Below, piece after piece: positions 54,375 to 64,000 of a DNA stretch of 64,000 bases (position 1 is its first letter; each line of letters opens with the position of its first letter). Source of the DNA: Oegoconia quadripuncta (Eukaryota; Arthropoda; Insecta; Lepidoptera; Autostichidae). A model generated the notes under the pieces. That model had not been told where the DNA came from and made no database searches. It saw only the letters and a program-made list of their open reading frames with translations. The stretch lies in NCBI GenBank assembly GCA_949316235.1, contig OX438751.1, forward strand, positions 1,098,413 to 1,162,412, written 5' to 3'. Position numbers and translations under genes: made by a program.

Positions 54375-55900
54375 TCCTGCGATGGGTAACATTGCAGAGG
54401 TTAGTACAATTGTGATAATATATTTAAATAGGGGTTGAAACTACACTCGGGGTAGACCTACATCATCATACATGGTTGTAGGGTGGTTCGGAATGGTATG
54501 AAATGCTAATTTAAGTAGTAATAGCTATTAAGTATTAAAAGAGAACATGTGCCACGTGGCACATGGTTAAAATTAACTAAAATTTGTCTTTTTCAAAGAA
54601 AGATTACCCTATCCGATGAGAGACAGTAATAAGATAATATCTTATGGTTGTAGTATGGTAAAAACTCACCTGTCGGAGGAAAATATGCCTGCCTAGGGTG
54701 CTTTGCACAATGTCAACTCCACACTTTCAGCTTCCTGGAAAGAATTTAATATTTAGAAACGATATTCATAATAATGGAGAGGCTCCGAGGGCCTTGGTAA
54801 GGTTAAACAGCAGTAATACATACCGGTGCAGCAAATATGCGGCACGCGGTTTCAGACACGCCGCAGGCGCAGGTAAATAGCACTTAAAAGAGCCGAATCT
54901 GAAATAAATACGCCGGTTTTAGAATAACGTTGATAAACAATGATTCAGGCTGCTTTCAATGGAGCTGTCTCTTCAAAATGCTTACCACAAAACTGAGTTT
55001 ATAACGTATGTAGCCGCAGCTCCGTCTCTGGACGCTATCGGAAGGCAAGTGCCGCGACAGGAATTTCATCGAGGTCCTGAGCTCTGTTGTTTAAACCAGT
55101 GATGTCAGGTGACCATTTCAGGGGTTCCCCTAATTGTTGGGACAACGGTTGGCTCCAGAACCTTCCCGAAGGTGGCTTAGGTGCCAGCAGCTCTCGTCGT
55201 TCGGGAGGTCTTCCTCGGACACCAACGTTTCCTTTCACTCGACATTGGAGCCCTGAAAAGTCACCTGAAAAAACTCAAGATTCCTTCCCGTCAACGGGAC
55301 TACGCCTTCTTGCCGCGAATCGGGCTGCGATCACAACTTCAGCCCTATATTTTGCACAATAAAAAGTTACACGTCTGAAACTGAAAATTGACGACCTGAA
55401 TGTTTGAAGTTACTTCAGCCACATCTGTCAGGGAAAACCGAATCTTCCCCTGGCAACCCAGGTGTGGCTATAGTCGAAACCCAATAAATGGTCGGTATTA
55501 CTATACTGGAAAATCAATTAATGAACGAAATTAATGAATAAAAATTCGACTACGAATCCTTAAAAGGAACCCTCGCTGTGGGAGGTTAGGGATATTTTTC
55601 TACATCGAATGGACGCTATAAAAAGGTTTTTAGAAAGTAGTTAAAAATTAAAGATTTATCGAGTTTATCAGTGAGGGACTAATTCCATTCAAAAACCGCT
55701 CACTTTAAGCTTGTTAAAAAAATCGAGTTAATTCGCCGCAACGTAGCATTGAAAATACCACGTTACAGTGTTTAAAGTATGGGATATTTCTGACTACACT
55801 ATTTGGAATAAATGAGCATTATGTATTGTTAATTTATCACATGTATCTAGGTCGCAAGTAAGAAAGAATCTAAAATTGTGAAATTCACATTGTGAATAGG
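54375..55900. other. Unassigned
   Basis: Short open frames at 55035-55378 have no family features. The exon-like stretch 54731-54796 is discussed with 51828-52347. Confidence 0.3.
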
Positions 55901-55904
55901 TACA

Positions 55905-56275
55905 AGACATAAAAATAAACTTGCTGTTCATAGCAGTCGCTTACACAAAGTCACTAAGTCATTCAAGGGACAATGTATACGCATTTATAATAAGGTTCCG
56001 GTAGACATACAAAATTTGCCTTTAAATAAAAACCACCATTAAACGGAAACCGATATCCAGTACTTATATATTTTTTTAATTGTTATTTTTCTTTGTTGAA
56101 TAATAAATTGTATAAACACTTATTTAAAAAGACCAACCCCTCAGTTTCTTGCTCGTTTTTCTGTGGGGAGTCTGCCTTATGAATGAGCGATAATTGTCAT
56201 GTCATGACGATTTCAAATGTTATTCTTTTAACTTACGAAACAAATTGAATTTGAATTTTGAATTTGCACGAGCAT
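55905..56275 (+). mobile_element. LINE 3' end (CR1-like)
   Basis: Contains the same ACATAAAAATAAACTTGCTG, AAAGTCACTAAGTCATTCA and AATAAGGTTCCGGT blocks as 60480-60570; tail AATTTGAATTTTGAATTTG. Confidence 0.65.
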
Positions 56276-56395
56276 AAGGTACAAAGTCCTAAGAAAAGGT
56301 TTAAGGTAAGGTCTACGAGATTAGGGATGACGACATCCGTAGAATAACGAAAAACAAATATTTAGTCCAGCGGCAATGTTGAAATAAAATAAATA

Positions 56396-56583
56396 AATAT
56401 ATCGGACACTTACACCAATCACCTAGTCCCAAACTAGCAAACCAGATAACGGATACATAAATATTTATATAAATATCCATGACTCAGGAATAAATGTTCA
56501 TATTCATCACACAAACATTTTCCCGTCGCGAGATTCGAACCCGCAACCGTTGGTTTCGCTGACACTACACCAATCGGTCGTCA
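56396..56583 (-). mobile_element. SINE family B
   Basis: Body plus head, ending GACACTACACCAATCGGTCG on the plus strand. Confidence 0.78.
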
Positions 56584-56589
56584 AAATGG

Positions 56590-57105
56590 CAGATAAGTTG
56601 CAATGGCAGAGGACAGCGTGCAGTAGCCATTTATGTACGAAAAGTGCAGACCACGCACCGGTAAACGCAGCGTGGACGGATGACTAACGATTGCGGGACG
56701 CTGCATGCTAGGGTTGCCATCCTTTTTAGAAGAAATAAGTTATATCTGATTCAGATGGTAAATTTATATAGAGTATTTATTTATTTATAATTTATTGCAC
56801 ACGAGTACACATAAAAGTCAAATACAAATAAATCAACAAATAAATACCGGATGTACAAGAGGCACTAGCTTATCTCAAAAAATTTCTTCCAGCAAGACCC
56901 TGCAAATGTGAAGGAAAACTGGTTCGATAGGTACGTACACTGGGAAAAAAGTGTTAATAATCAACTTAAAATCAAAAGACTATAATAATAATACTACAAA
57001 TATAATAAAATAAATACCTATTTAATATTAAATGAAATACATACGTAAGTTTTAATTATAAAATAAATGACGAATTCCTGTATCTTTTTGTGTGCCTATC
57101 TACCG
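56590..57105. other. Unassigned
   Basis: AT-rich, possible LINE 3' UTR remnants only. Confidence 0.3.
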
Positions 57106-57110
57106 ACGAC

Positions 57111-57370
57111 TTGTTTGGTGTAGTGGTTAGAAACTCTGACCACTATACCAAGAGGTCGCGGGTTCGAATCCCGCTAGGGGCATGTGTTTGTATGATGAAT
57201 ACGGACATGTGTACCCGAGTTATGGATGTGTTCATTTATAATAAGTATTTATTTAGAAAAAATAAATATTTATGTAGTATATCAACCATCTGGTATCCAC
57301 AACACAAGCTTATAGTTGCTTAATGTGTAACTAGATGGCATTGTGTGTACGTCCAAGGATATTTATTTAT
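57111..57370 (+). mobile_element. SINE family C
   Basis: Full head (TTTGGTGTAGTGGTTAGAAA; GCGGGTTCGAATCCCGCTAG) and body ending with a (TTTA)n tail. Confidence 0.8.
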
Positions 57371-57744
57371 TTATTTTTAATAAATAAATATATACTTACA
57401 TAATATAATATATACATACACTAAACATACAAGTCTGTCATATAAACCTACATAATATTATTATGCATACGATAATTTTTTCTATTTCTATGTGCGGATT
57501 TATAAAAAATGTTAACAGGTTTTCCTTGCACTTTTTGTCATATATTGTTTTGCAAAAATGTTACTATTTGCATTGTTTTTAAACCGCTCTTGATATTTTA
57601 AATTCAAAATCAGCGGCTCAAATATTAGTGTTATGGGTTATCAAGTACACCTAAATGAAATAGAGCAGAATATTATATTTATGGACGGATGGCAACCCTA
57701 GATGCATTCCGCTTCCAGCCAGTCGCTCTGGAAACTTGTATAGA

Positions 57745-58264
57745 CCAGGGAAAATACGGTAAAAAATTTGCTTAGCTAGACATAATTCAGAACCGACTTA
57801 TATAAAAGCCGACAAAAAAAGCGAGCGCTTAGTCTTCCTTTTTTTTTAGAAACCCCAATTTTTAATTTGTATCTTAATAACAATAAATACTAACTGATAT
57901 TTAATTAGGTAGACTTTTATTAAACACAGTTAACTTATTGATGGATAAAAACTAAGCATGTTATAGTTAGGCATGCATGTCTTTTAGCTGAAAATGCCAT
58001 CGAGCTGCATAAATAAAAATGAGAACTAATATTTTGTAAAGATGATTTCCCTAAATGTTTTGAATTTAAATAAATACCCATTGAGCATTTGAAAAAAAAA
58101 AAGAATTTTTCAACTTTAGCTTATTTAGTTACTTACTTGCGTTTCTTACAAACTCTTATTTTTTAGCATTTGTTAGTTACTACATTTACAACACTGTCTT
58201 TATTCAATGTTTTAAGAAAATCGCAATTATTCGTTTTTCCGAGGTCAAAACATTTTTTCCCTGG
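57745..58264. mobile_element. CCAGGG-ended MITE, uninterrupted copy (520 bp)
   Basis: CCAGGGAAAATACGGTAAAA at the left and TTTTTTCCCTGG at the right. No transposase. Reverse-complement relative of 39630-42594. Confidence 0.7.
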
Positions 58265-58389
58265 GATAGTAGGGGAGGAAAGGATCAGAAATGGACAACC
58301 TGTGGCTGATATGATGATGATGAAAGCATTTTACTCTTACCTATTTAGCCATGCAAATGTTATATCTTATTAAAACCTGCCTGCTTTTG

Positions 58390-59556
58390 GCAGTTAGTCA
58401 TTCACTTAGTCATTCAGTTAGTCATTCACTTAGTCATTCAGTTAGTCATTCAGTTAGTCATTCAGTTAGTCATTCAGTTAGTCATTCAGTTAGTCATTCA
58501 GTCAGTCATTCAGTTAGTCATTCAGTTAGTCATTCAGTTAGTCATTCAGTTAGTCATTCAGTTAGTCATTCAGTTAGTCATTCAGTCAGTCATTCAGTCA
58601 GTCATTCAGTTAGTCATTCAGTTAGTCATTCAGTTAGTCATTCAGTTAGTCATTCAGTTAGTCATTCAGTTAGTCATTCAGTTAGTCATTCAGTTAGTCA
58701 TTCAGTTAGTCATTCAGTTAGTCATTCAGTTAGTCATTCAGTTAGTCATTCAGTTAGTCATTCAGTTAGTCATTCAGTTAGTCATTCAGTTAGTCATTCA
58801 GTTAGTCATTCAGTTAGTCATTCAGTTAGTCATTCAGTTAGTCATTCAGTTAGTCATTCAGTTAGTCATTCAGTTAGTCATTCAGTTAGTCATTCAGTTA
58901 GTCATTCAGTTAGTCATTCAGTTAGTCATTCAGTTAGCCATTCAGTTAGTCATTCAGTTAGTCATTCAGTTAGTCATTCAGTTAGTCATTCAGTTAGTCA
59001 TTCAGTGAGTCATTCAGTGAGTCATTCAGTCAGTCATTCAGTCAGTCATTCAGTCAGTCATTCAGTCAGTCATTCAGTCAGTCATTCAGTCAGTCATTCA
59101 GTTAGTCATTCAGTTAGTCATTCAGTTAGTCATTCAGTTAGTCATTCAGTTAGTCATTCAGTTAGTCATTCAGTTAGTCATTCAGTTAGTCATTCAGTTA
59201 GTCATTCAGTTAGTCATTCAGTTAGTCATTCAGTTAGTCATTCAGTTAGTCATTCAGTTAGTCATTCAGTTAGTCATTCAGTTAGTCATTCAGTTAGTCA
59301 TTCAGTTAGTCATTCAGTTAGTCATTCAGTTAGTCATTCAGTTAGTCATTCAGTTAGTCATTCAGTTAGTCATTCAGTTAGTCATTCAGTTAGTCATTCA
59401 GTTAGTCATTCAGTTAGTCATTCACTTAGCCATTCAGTTAGTCATTCAGTTAGTCATTCAGTTAGTCATTCAGTTAGTCATTCAGTTAGTCATTCAGTTA
59501 GTCATTCAGTTCGTCATTCAGTTAGTCATTCAGTTACTCATTCAGTTCGTCGTTTT
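58390..59556 (+). repeat. 12-bp minisatellite (CATTCAGTTAGT)n
   Basis: About 96 units, most identical. CAGTCAGT variants cluster at 58500, 58586-58606 and 59030-59096, with two GTGAGT units at the start of the last patch. The long open frame it creates is an artefact. Confidence 0.95.
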
Positions 59557-59585
59557 ATTTAAATTGATTATTTTTATTTTTATAT

Positions 59586-59670
59586 AAGCGTCGGTGGCTC
59601 AGTGGTTAAGACATGGTCTCCCAATTTTGGAGGTCCGGGTTCGATTCCCAGGCAGGCCATGCACCAATGA
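59586..59670 (+). mobile_element. tRNA-derived SINE head (family D)
   Basis: GTCGGTGGCTCAGTGGTTAA (A-box-like) and GTCCGGGTTCGATTCCCAGG (B-box-like). Acceptor-stem pairing is poor, so a working tRNA is unlikely. Confidence 0.55.
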
Positions 59671-59671
59671 G

Positions 59672-60340
59672 TTTTTAAATTTAATTTAATTATAGAGGTA
59701 AGGACTGGGGAGTTGACAATCTGGTGAGTTAAGAACTGGTTAGTTGAGAATCTGGTGAGTTGACTATCTGGGTAGTTCAGAATCTAGCAAGGTGGGAAAA
59801 ACTTCTTTTTCCTCGTTTCCCTGTTTTTCTTATATAACCGTTAAATGTCAGCCATGTTTTTCAGACTCTACACTTTCTTGTAAGCGATCTCCACTCAACA
59901 CGTCTATTACAACGGCCATCGGCCGTGCGACATAATGTGATCTGCCCACTGATACTTCAAGTAGCTTTTTTAAATAAATCGTCCTTATCTCACTACAAAT
60001 AACGCAAAAGTATGTTTGATATCCCTGTGAAACCCTTCAATTAGTTGCCTGTTGCTAACGGAAATGCACGAGGACTCCGCTTCAAGTGGTCCCCTTCACA
60101 ATCTGTCACCAACAGAGATTAGAGTCCCGCCTCTACACGGCATCGTCTTAAGGTTTAGAGGGGGTAACCCTGATTTTGAAGAAGGGGGCTTAAGTACCCC
60201 CCAAATGCGGTTACGTTTGACTGGCAACAGGACACTCGAGCTACAGGATTTGACTTCAAAGCTTACTGCATACCACATAACATGAGTATTCCTATTTGAA
60301 ATAGCATACTTGAATATGACAGAAGAGAGAGAGGCAAAAT
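59672..60340. other. Unassigned
   Basis: GGTGAGTTGA-type short repeats at 59705-59780; otherwise nothing recognised. Confidence 0.35.
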
Positions 60341-60341
60341 A

Positions 60342-60412
60342 ACCGCCTCCGTGGCTCAAAGTAAACAACATTGGGTTTACGTTTCGGAGGTCGCGGGTTT
60401 GATCCCCAGAAT
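60342..60412 (+). mobile_element. SINE family A head, split copy
   Basis: CCGCCTCCGTGGCTCAAAGT through GGTTTGATCCCCAG; it resumes at 60926 with GCGGGGTAC. Confidence 0.8.
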
Positions 60413-60925
60413 ATATGTCAAAAAAAATATAGCATCATTTAGGAAAAATAGTGATAAACATGATGTCAATACAAGAAATAAAGATAAACTTGCAGGTCAC
60501 ATAAGTCGCCTCCGCAAAGTCAGTAATTCATTCAAAGGGTTATGTATACGCTTTTTCAATAAAGTTCCTGTTGATATACAAAATCTTCCTTTCAATAAAT
60601 TTAAAGATACTATAAAACAGAAACTTATTAAGAAAGCATATTATAAAATATCAGATTATTTAGATGATAAACAATTATGGACATAACCAGCCCGTTCGCA
60701 TAACCAGGCTATTTCACAATTAATAATGAAATATTATAATATAAAATAATAATTTTGTAATATAAAACCTTTTTTTAAAAAGAGCGACCTCTCGAGTTTC
60801 TTGCTTGTTCTTCTCAGGGGAAAATTGCCTTTTGAACAAGCAGTAGCTTTAAAAATGTAAAATCTGACTATTTTAAGTGTACCCTGTGTACCTACAAAAT
60901 AAAGCATTTTTTGATTTTTATTTTG
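60413..60925 (+). mobile_element. LINE 3' end nested inside a SINE
   Basis: An open frame encodes [20 protein letters not shown], then [20 protein letters not shown] and KAYYKISDYLDDKQLWT before its stop at 60684-60686. A 3' UTR with AATAAAGCATTTTTTG follows. Close copy of 6278-6745. Confidence 0.82.
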
Positions 60926-61150
60926 AGCGGGGTACATTTTTAGTACTCGGTTTGGTTGGTGATAGGGCATATTAAATGTCCGCCTCGCTAGCTAGCTGGC
61001 TACCACCATCTTATCTAAATCTGCCGCCAAACAGCAATGTTCCCCCAAATAAGATGGGGTTTCCGGGTCAGTACACTACCACCTTCGGCCTTATCTTCAC
61101 TTAACATCATGTGTGATTGAAGCCAAGTGTTAACCCGTTGTGGAAAAAAA
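60926..61150 (+). mobile_element. SINE family A body, split copy
   Basis: Continues the copy begun at 60342 to its GTTGTGGAAAAAAAAA tail. Confidence 0.8.
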
Positions 61151-61154
61151 AAGA

Positions 61155-61980
61155 AAGTTGGATTGTCGTAGTCCCACACTCTTAAAATATTCCATAACTT
61201 AAGATAAAATATGCGATTATATTCATTTCGCAAACGACATTGCAATGTTAGCTGGAAACTGCTACAAGATACGTACTTTCAATTAATTTAGAATGAAAGA
61301 GAGAATTCATAATTCATATATTTATTGCATTACACATGTCATAGTTACAATACATAGGTAAGTACTAACATACACATGTACCTTGTCAGGCATGGCAATA
61401 TGGAGGAAAGGGATATCTATGTTATTAATGTCGTTTAAATTACCAATAGTTATAATTTTTATGAAGCTACATATGTATGTTGTAAGTTTAAAGAAAGTGC
61501 TCCAATTCCACTGTCAATCAACGATAAACAAAAAATAACAAATTAAAAGTACACCCTATCCTATTTCAACGAATATAATAAGATGTCAATAATAAAAATA
61601 ATATTAATAATGTCATGCATAAATCCATTTTAGAATGTCAATTAAATTAATTATATCATGCGTAGGTAACTTTCCTCTATGTGTCTATTTCATTCAATGT
61701 ATGCAATTTTATATTTAATTAATTTGAGAATAACACTGTCATTACCTTTGTCTTATCATTCATATTTACTATTACCGCAAATTTACTTAAATAAAATAAT
61801 TTACTTAAATAAAATTAAGAACCTAAATTACCGCAAACATTTTACCAAAGAATAGCCCAATTAAACTCAACTAGACCAGGTAACACATCTCCTTCGAATG
61901 TAATTTAATTTATTAATACAATTTTAATTTTATTCTTACGACGCCTTATATAGGTAAGTAAAATTAACTAACCTAACTAA
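61155..61980. other. Unassigned AT-rich sequence
   Basis: No recognised feature. Confidence 0.35.
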
Positions 61981-61984
61981 ATCT

Positions 61985-62305
61985 AACCGCCTTCGCCTCA
62001 CAACATTGGGTTTACGATTCGGAGGTTGCGGGTTCGATCCCCAGCGGGGTACATGTTTAAGTACTGGGTTTGGTTGGTGGTAGCGCATTTCAAATGTCCG
62101 CCTGGCTAGCTACCACCATCTTATGTAAATCTGCCGCCAAGCAGCAATGTTAATAGCATTGTTGTGTTCCGGTTGTCAAAGATAAGATAGCCAGTATCCT
62201 AACACGGTTTCCGGGTCAGGCGCTTCCACCTTCGACCTCATCTTCACTTAACATCAGGTGTGATTGAGGCCAAGTACCCACCCGTTGTGCATAAAAAAAA
62301 AAGAA
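61985..62305 (+). mobile_element. SINE family A
   Basis: Head with a shortened A-box region, full body, tail GTTGTGCATAAAAAAAAA. Confidence 0.8.
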
Positions 62306-62309
62306 TTAA

Positions 62310-63020
62310 TAAGTACTCCAAGAGATTCTACAATATAAATAGTTGCACGTTTTAACGGGGATGGACCCACCCCTTGTCATGTGTCGGGTATGTGTCAACC
62401 AGTGGATGTTGTTTCAAGTAATGCTTTTAATGTTTGGAACACCTACACGCTAATATTTGGGACGTCTCTGACCACCCCATTTGGGTTGAGGGTCGTGACC
62501 ATAATTTCAAATGAGTGAACTGAAGTTGTTAAATAAATTTGAAATAGTAACTGAATCCCGATAGACTTCATTATATCATTCTCATATACTTATAACAAAC
62601 AAAACAACTGGCACTCTCGCTAACTCTTTAATATAAGAAAAAATCGGCCCATTTATTACTGAGATGCATTGCGATAAAGTTTAGACTTCGAACGCGGTCA
62701 AATACATAACACCCGTCGTTTTTCGTCGGGGTTAAACCTCTACGAGCAAACAAAATCGCCAAAACACTATTATAGCAGAAGTACGGGGGGTGTAATGCCC
62801 CCAGGGGGCTCCACATCAACAGGGGGCCAGTCTCTAGCTGCACCGAGGGGTCGACGCATTAATCAAGGGGCCCGACAGAGGACCAAATTACGCCGTTTAG
62901 ATGCACGTCACCATAATGAACTATTGTCGTAATCAATATCACCCGTGCCGGCTTCAATTTGTTGTTTCAAAGCTATGGAGTTTACTACATGTGTCTAAAG
63001 AGGTACGAATTTTATGAACA
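62310..63020. other. Unassigned
   Basis: 62340-62365 resembles 53745-53770. A GC-rich stretch at 62780-62880 is not identified. Confidence 0.3.
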
Positions 63021-63027
63021 AACTCAA

Positions 63028-63490
63028 ACTCAAAAGAGTTTTATTTCGTAAATTATAGAAATAACATTTGAAAGCGTCACGACATACAATTATCGCTCAT
63101 TCACTAGGCAGACTCCCGAGAGGAGAACGAGCACGAAACTCAGGGGTTTCCCTTTTTAAATAAGTATTCTTACAATTTTATGATTCGACAAAGAAAAGAA
63201 AATAATAAACAAAGGATAAAGAAGTTCAAGTCCATGCATCCTTATCATCTAGATAGTAAGTTTTATAATAGCCTTTGGCACATAGTTTCCGTTTGATGGT
63301 GGTTTGCAAATTTTGAATGTTTACCGGAAACCTTAATAAGGTTTTATAAAAAAGCGTTTGACTTAGTGGCTTTGTGTAAGCGGTGGATATGAACAGTAAG
63401 TTTATTTTTATATATTGTATTTACATTATAAAATAGTGAACTAGTTTTCCAAAACAATTGCAGATTCACTCTAGTACATTAAGTTTTCGT
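63028..63490 (-). mobile_element. LINE 3' end (CR1-like)
   Basis: Reverse match to 4010-4500 (GGCAGACTCCCGAGAGGAGA, TTTATAATAGCCTTTGGCA, AAGTTTTCGTAAATATATTG). Confidence 0.65.
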
Positions 63491-63494
63491 AAAT

Positions 63495-64000
63495 ATATTG
63501 CGATGTCAATCTCTGCGTTCCTACAAAATCTGCCTACAGATCGTGCAAATTTTCAAATAAATAACTTTTGTTATCATTACGTTAAATATGAAATCACTTA
63601 CAGTTACATTTGAATTCATATAACATTAATTATGTATAAAGAAAATAGGTCATCAACATAATTTCACTATCCATCTTTATAATGTACCTAAGTAGTTTGA
63701 GGCGACCACACAAGCGGCGAGTTGACACTCGAATTCGTATAAGACATTTCGCTACAATGGCTCTGATATTGTTGTAATTTTGTTATAATATACTTATACA
63801 GGTACCTTGACATATGACCGAGTACACGCGATAACATTATCTATCTAGATTAATTAAATATACCTATACATAAGTGAAATCCTGTAAATATGAATGAATG
63901 CTTCGAAAAACAAAAAAACTATACATTCACATGTAAGACAATTTATTTGAAACCTCAATTTGGAGGTACCATCTTTAATGGTCGATATTTATTTAACGAT
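63495..64000. other. Unassigned AT-rich sequence to window end
   Basis: Nothing recognised. Confidence 0.35.

Noticed and set aside
54123..54392. Minus-strand frame with RRASVILGRRASVIL repeats
   Set aside because: Translation of the 24-bp minisatellite.
58390..59556. CRISPR-like array
   Set aside because: No spacers; contiguous 12-bp units in eukaryotic DNA.
58351..59562. 403-codon open frame of SHSV repeats
   Set aside because: It is the 12-bp minisatellite translated; the length of a stop-free repeat is not coding evidence.

Overview
This looks like insect nuclear DNA, most likely from a moth or butterfly. The base composition is AT-rich, and there is one intron-split host gene whose introns are filled with transposons. 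The repeats are of lepidopteran style: a Helitron whose 5' end carries a (GACT)n run, several tRNA-headed SINE families, and CR1- and Jockey-type LINE tails. No bacterial operon, CRISPR array or rRNA was seen. The taxon is an inference from repeat style, because no search could be run.

The one confident host gene lies on the minus strand and occupies 29684 down to 70, continuing off the left edge. Nine coding exons give a thioredoxin-domain protein of the TXNDC3/TXNDC6-like type: an Ala-rich start, a thioredoxin fold with WCGPC, a charged Ala/Arg/Lys helix, then a C-terminal region of unknown function ending in a lysine run. Reading phases agree at every junction except one (3731 to 2397), where a small exon is probably missing. 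Intron 1 is about 13.75 kb and holds most of an 11.3-kb Helitron (17190-28510). That Helitron keeps its termini and the C-terminal half of its helicase. It contains expanded 14-bp and 6-bp satellites and has itself been invaded by a 5.6-kb minus-strand LINE (about 20031-25660) with an intact ORF1 and a frameshifted ORF2.

From 30 kb to 64 kb the window is almost entirely repeats. The most interesting component is an element present three times (30080, 40110, 48747). It starts with a perfect GC-rich hairpin. It carries an AT-rich leader and the first 40 or so codons of an OTU-type cysteine protease, including the Asp-Gly-Ser-Cys motif, then runs into a small hairpin and a pair of about 227-bp inverted arms. 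Other elements are a pair of 767-bp hAT-like MITEs, CCAGGG-ended MITEs (one disrupted by an OTU element and a short retroposon), a 322-bp foldback element, a 1.15-kb 12-bp minisatellite, and many SINE and LINE fragments. Between 51.3 and 54.8 kb a few short exon-like stretches on the plus strand may belong to an unrecognised host gene. They are listed at low confidence.
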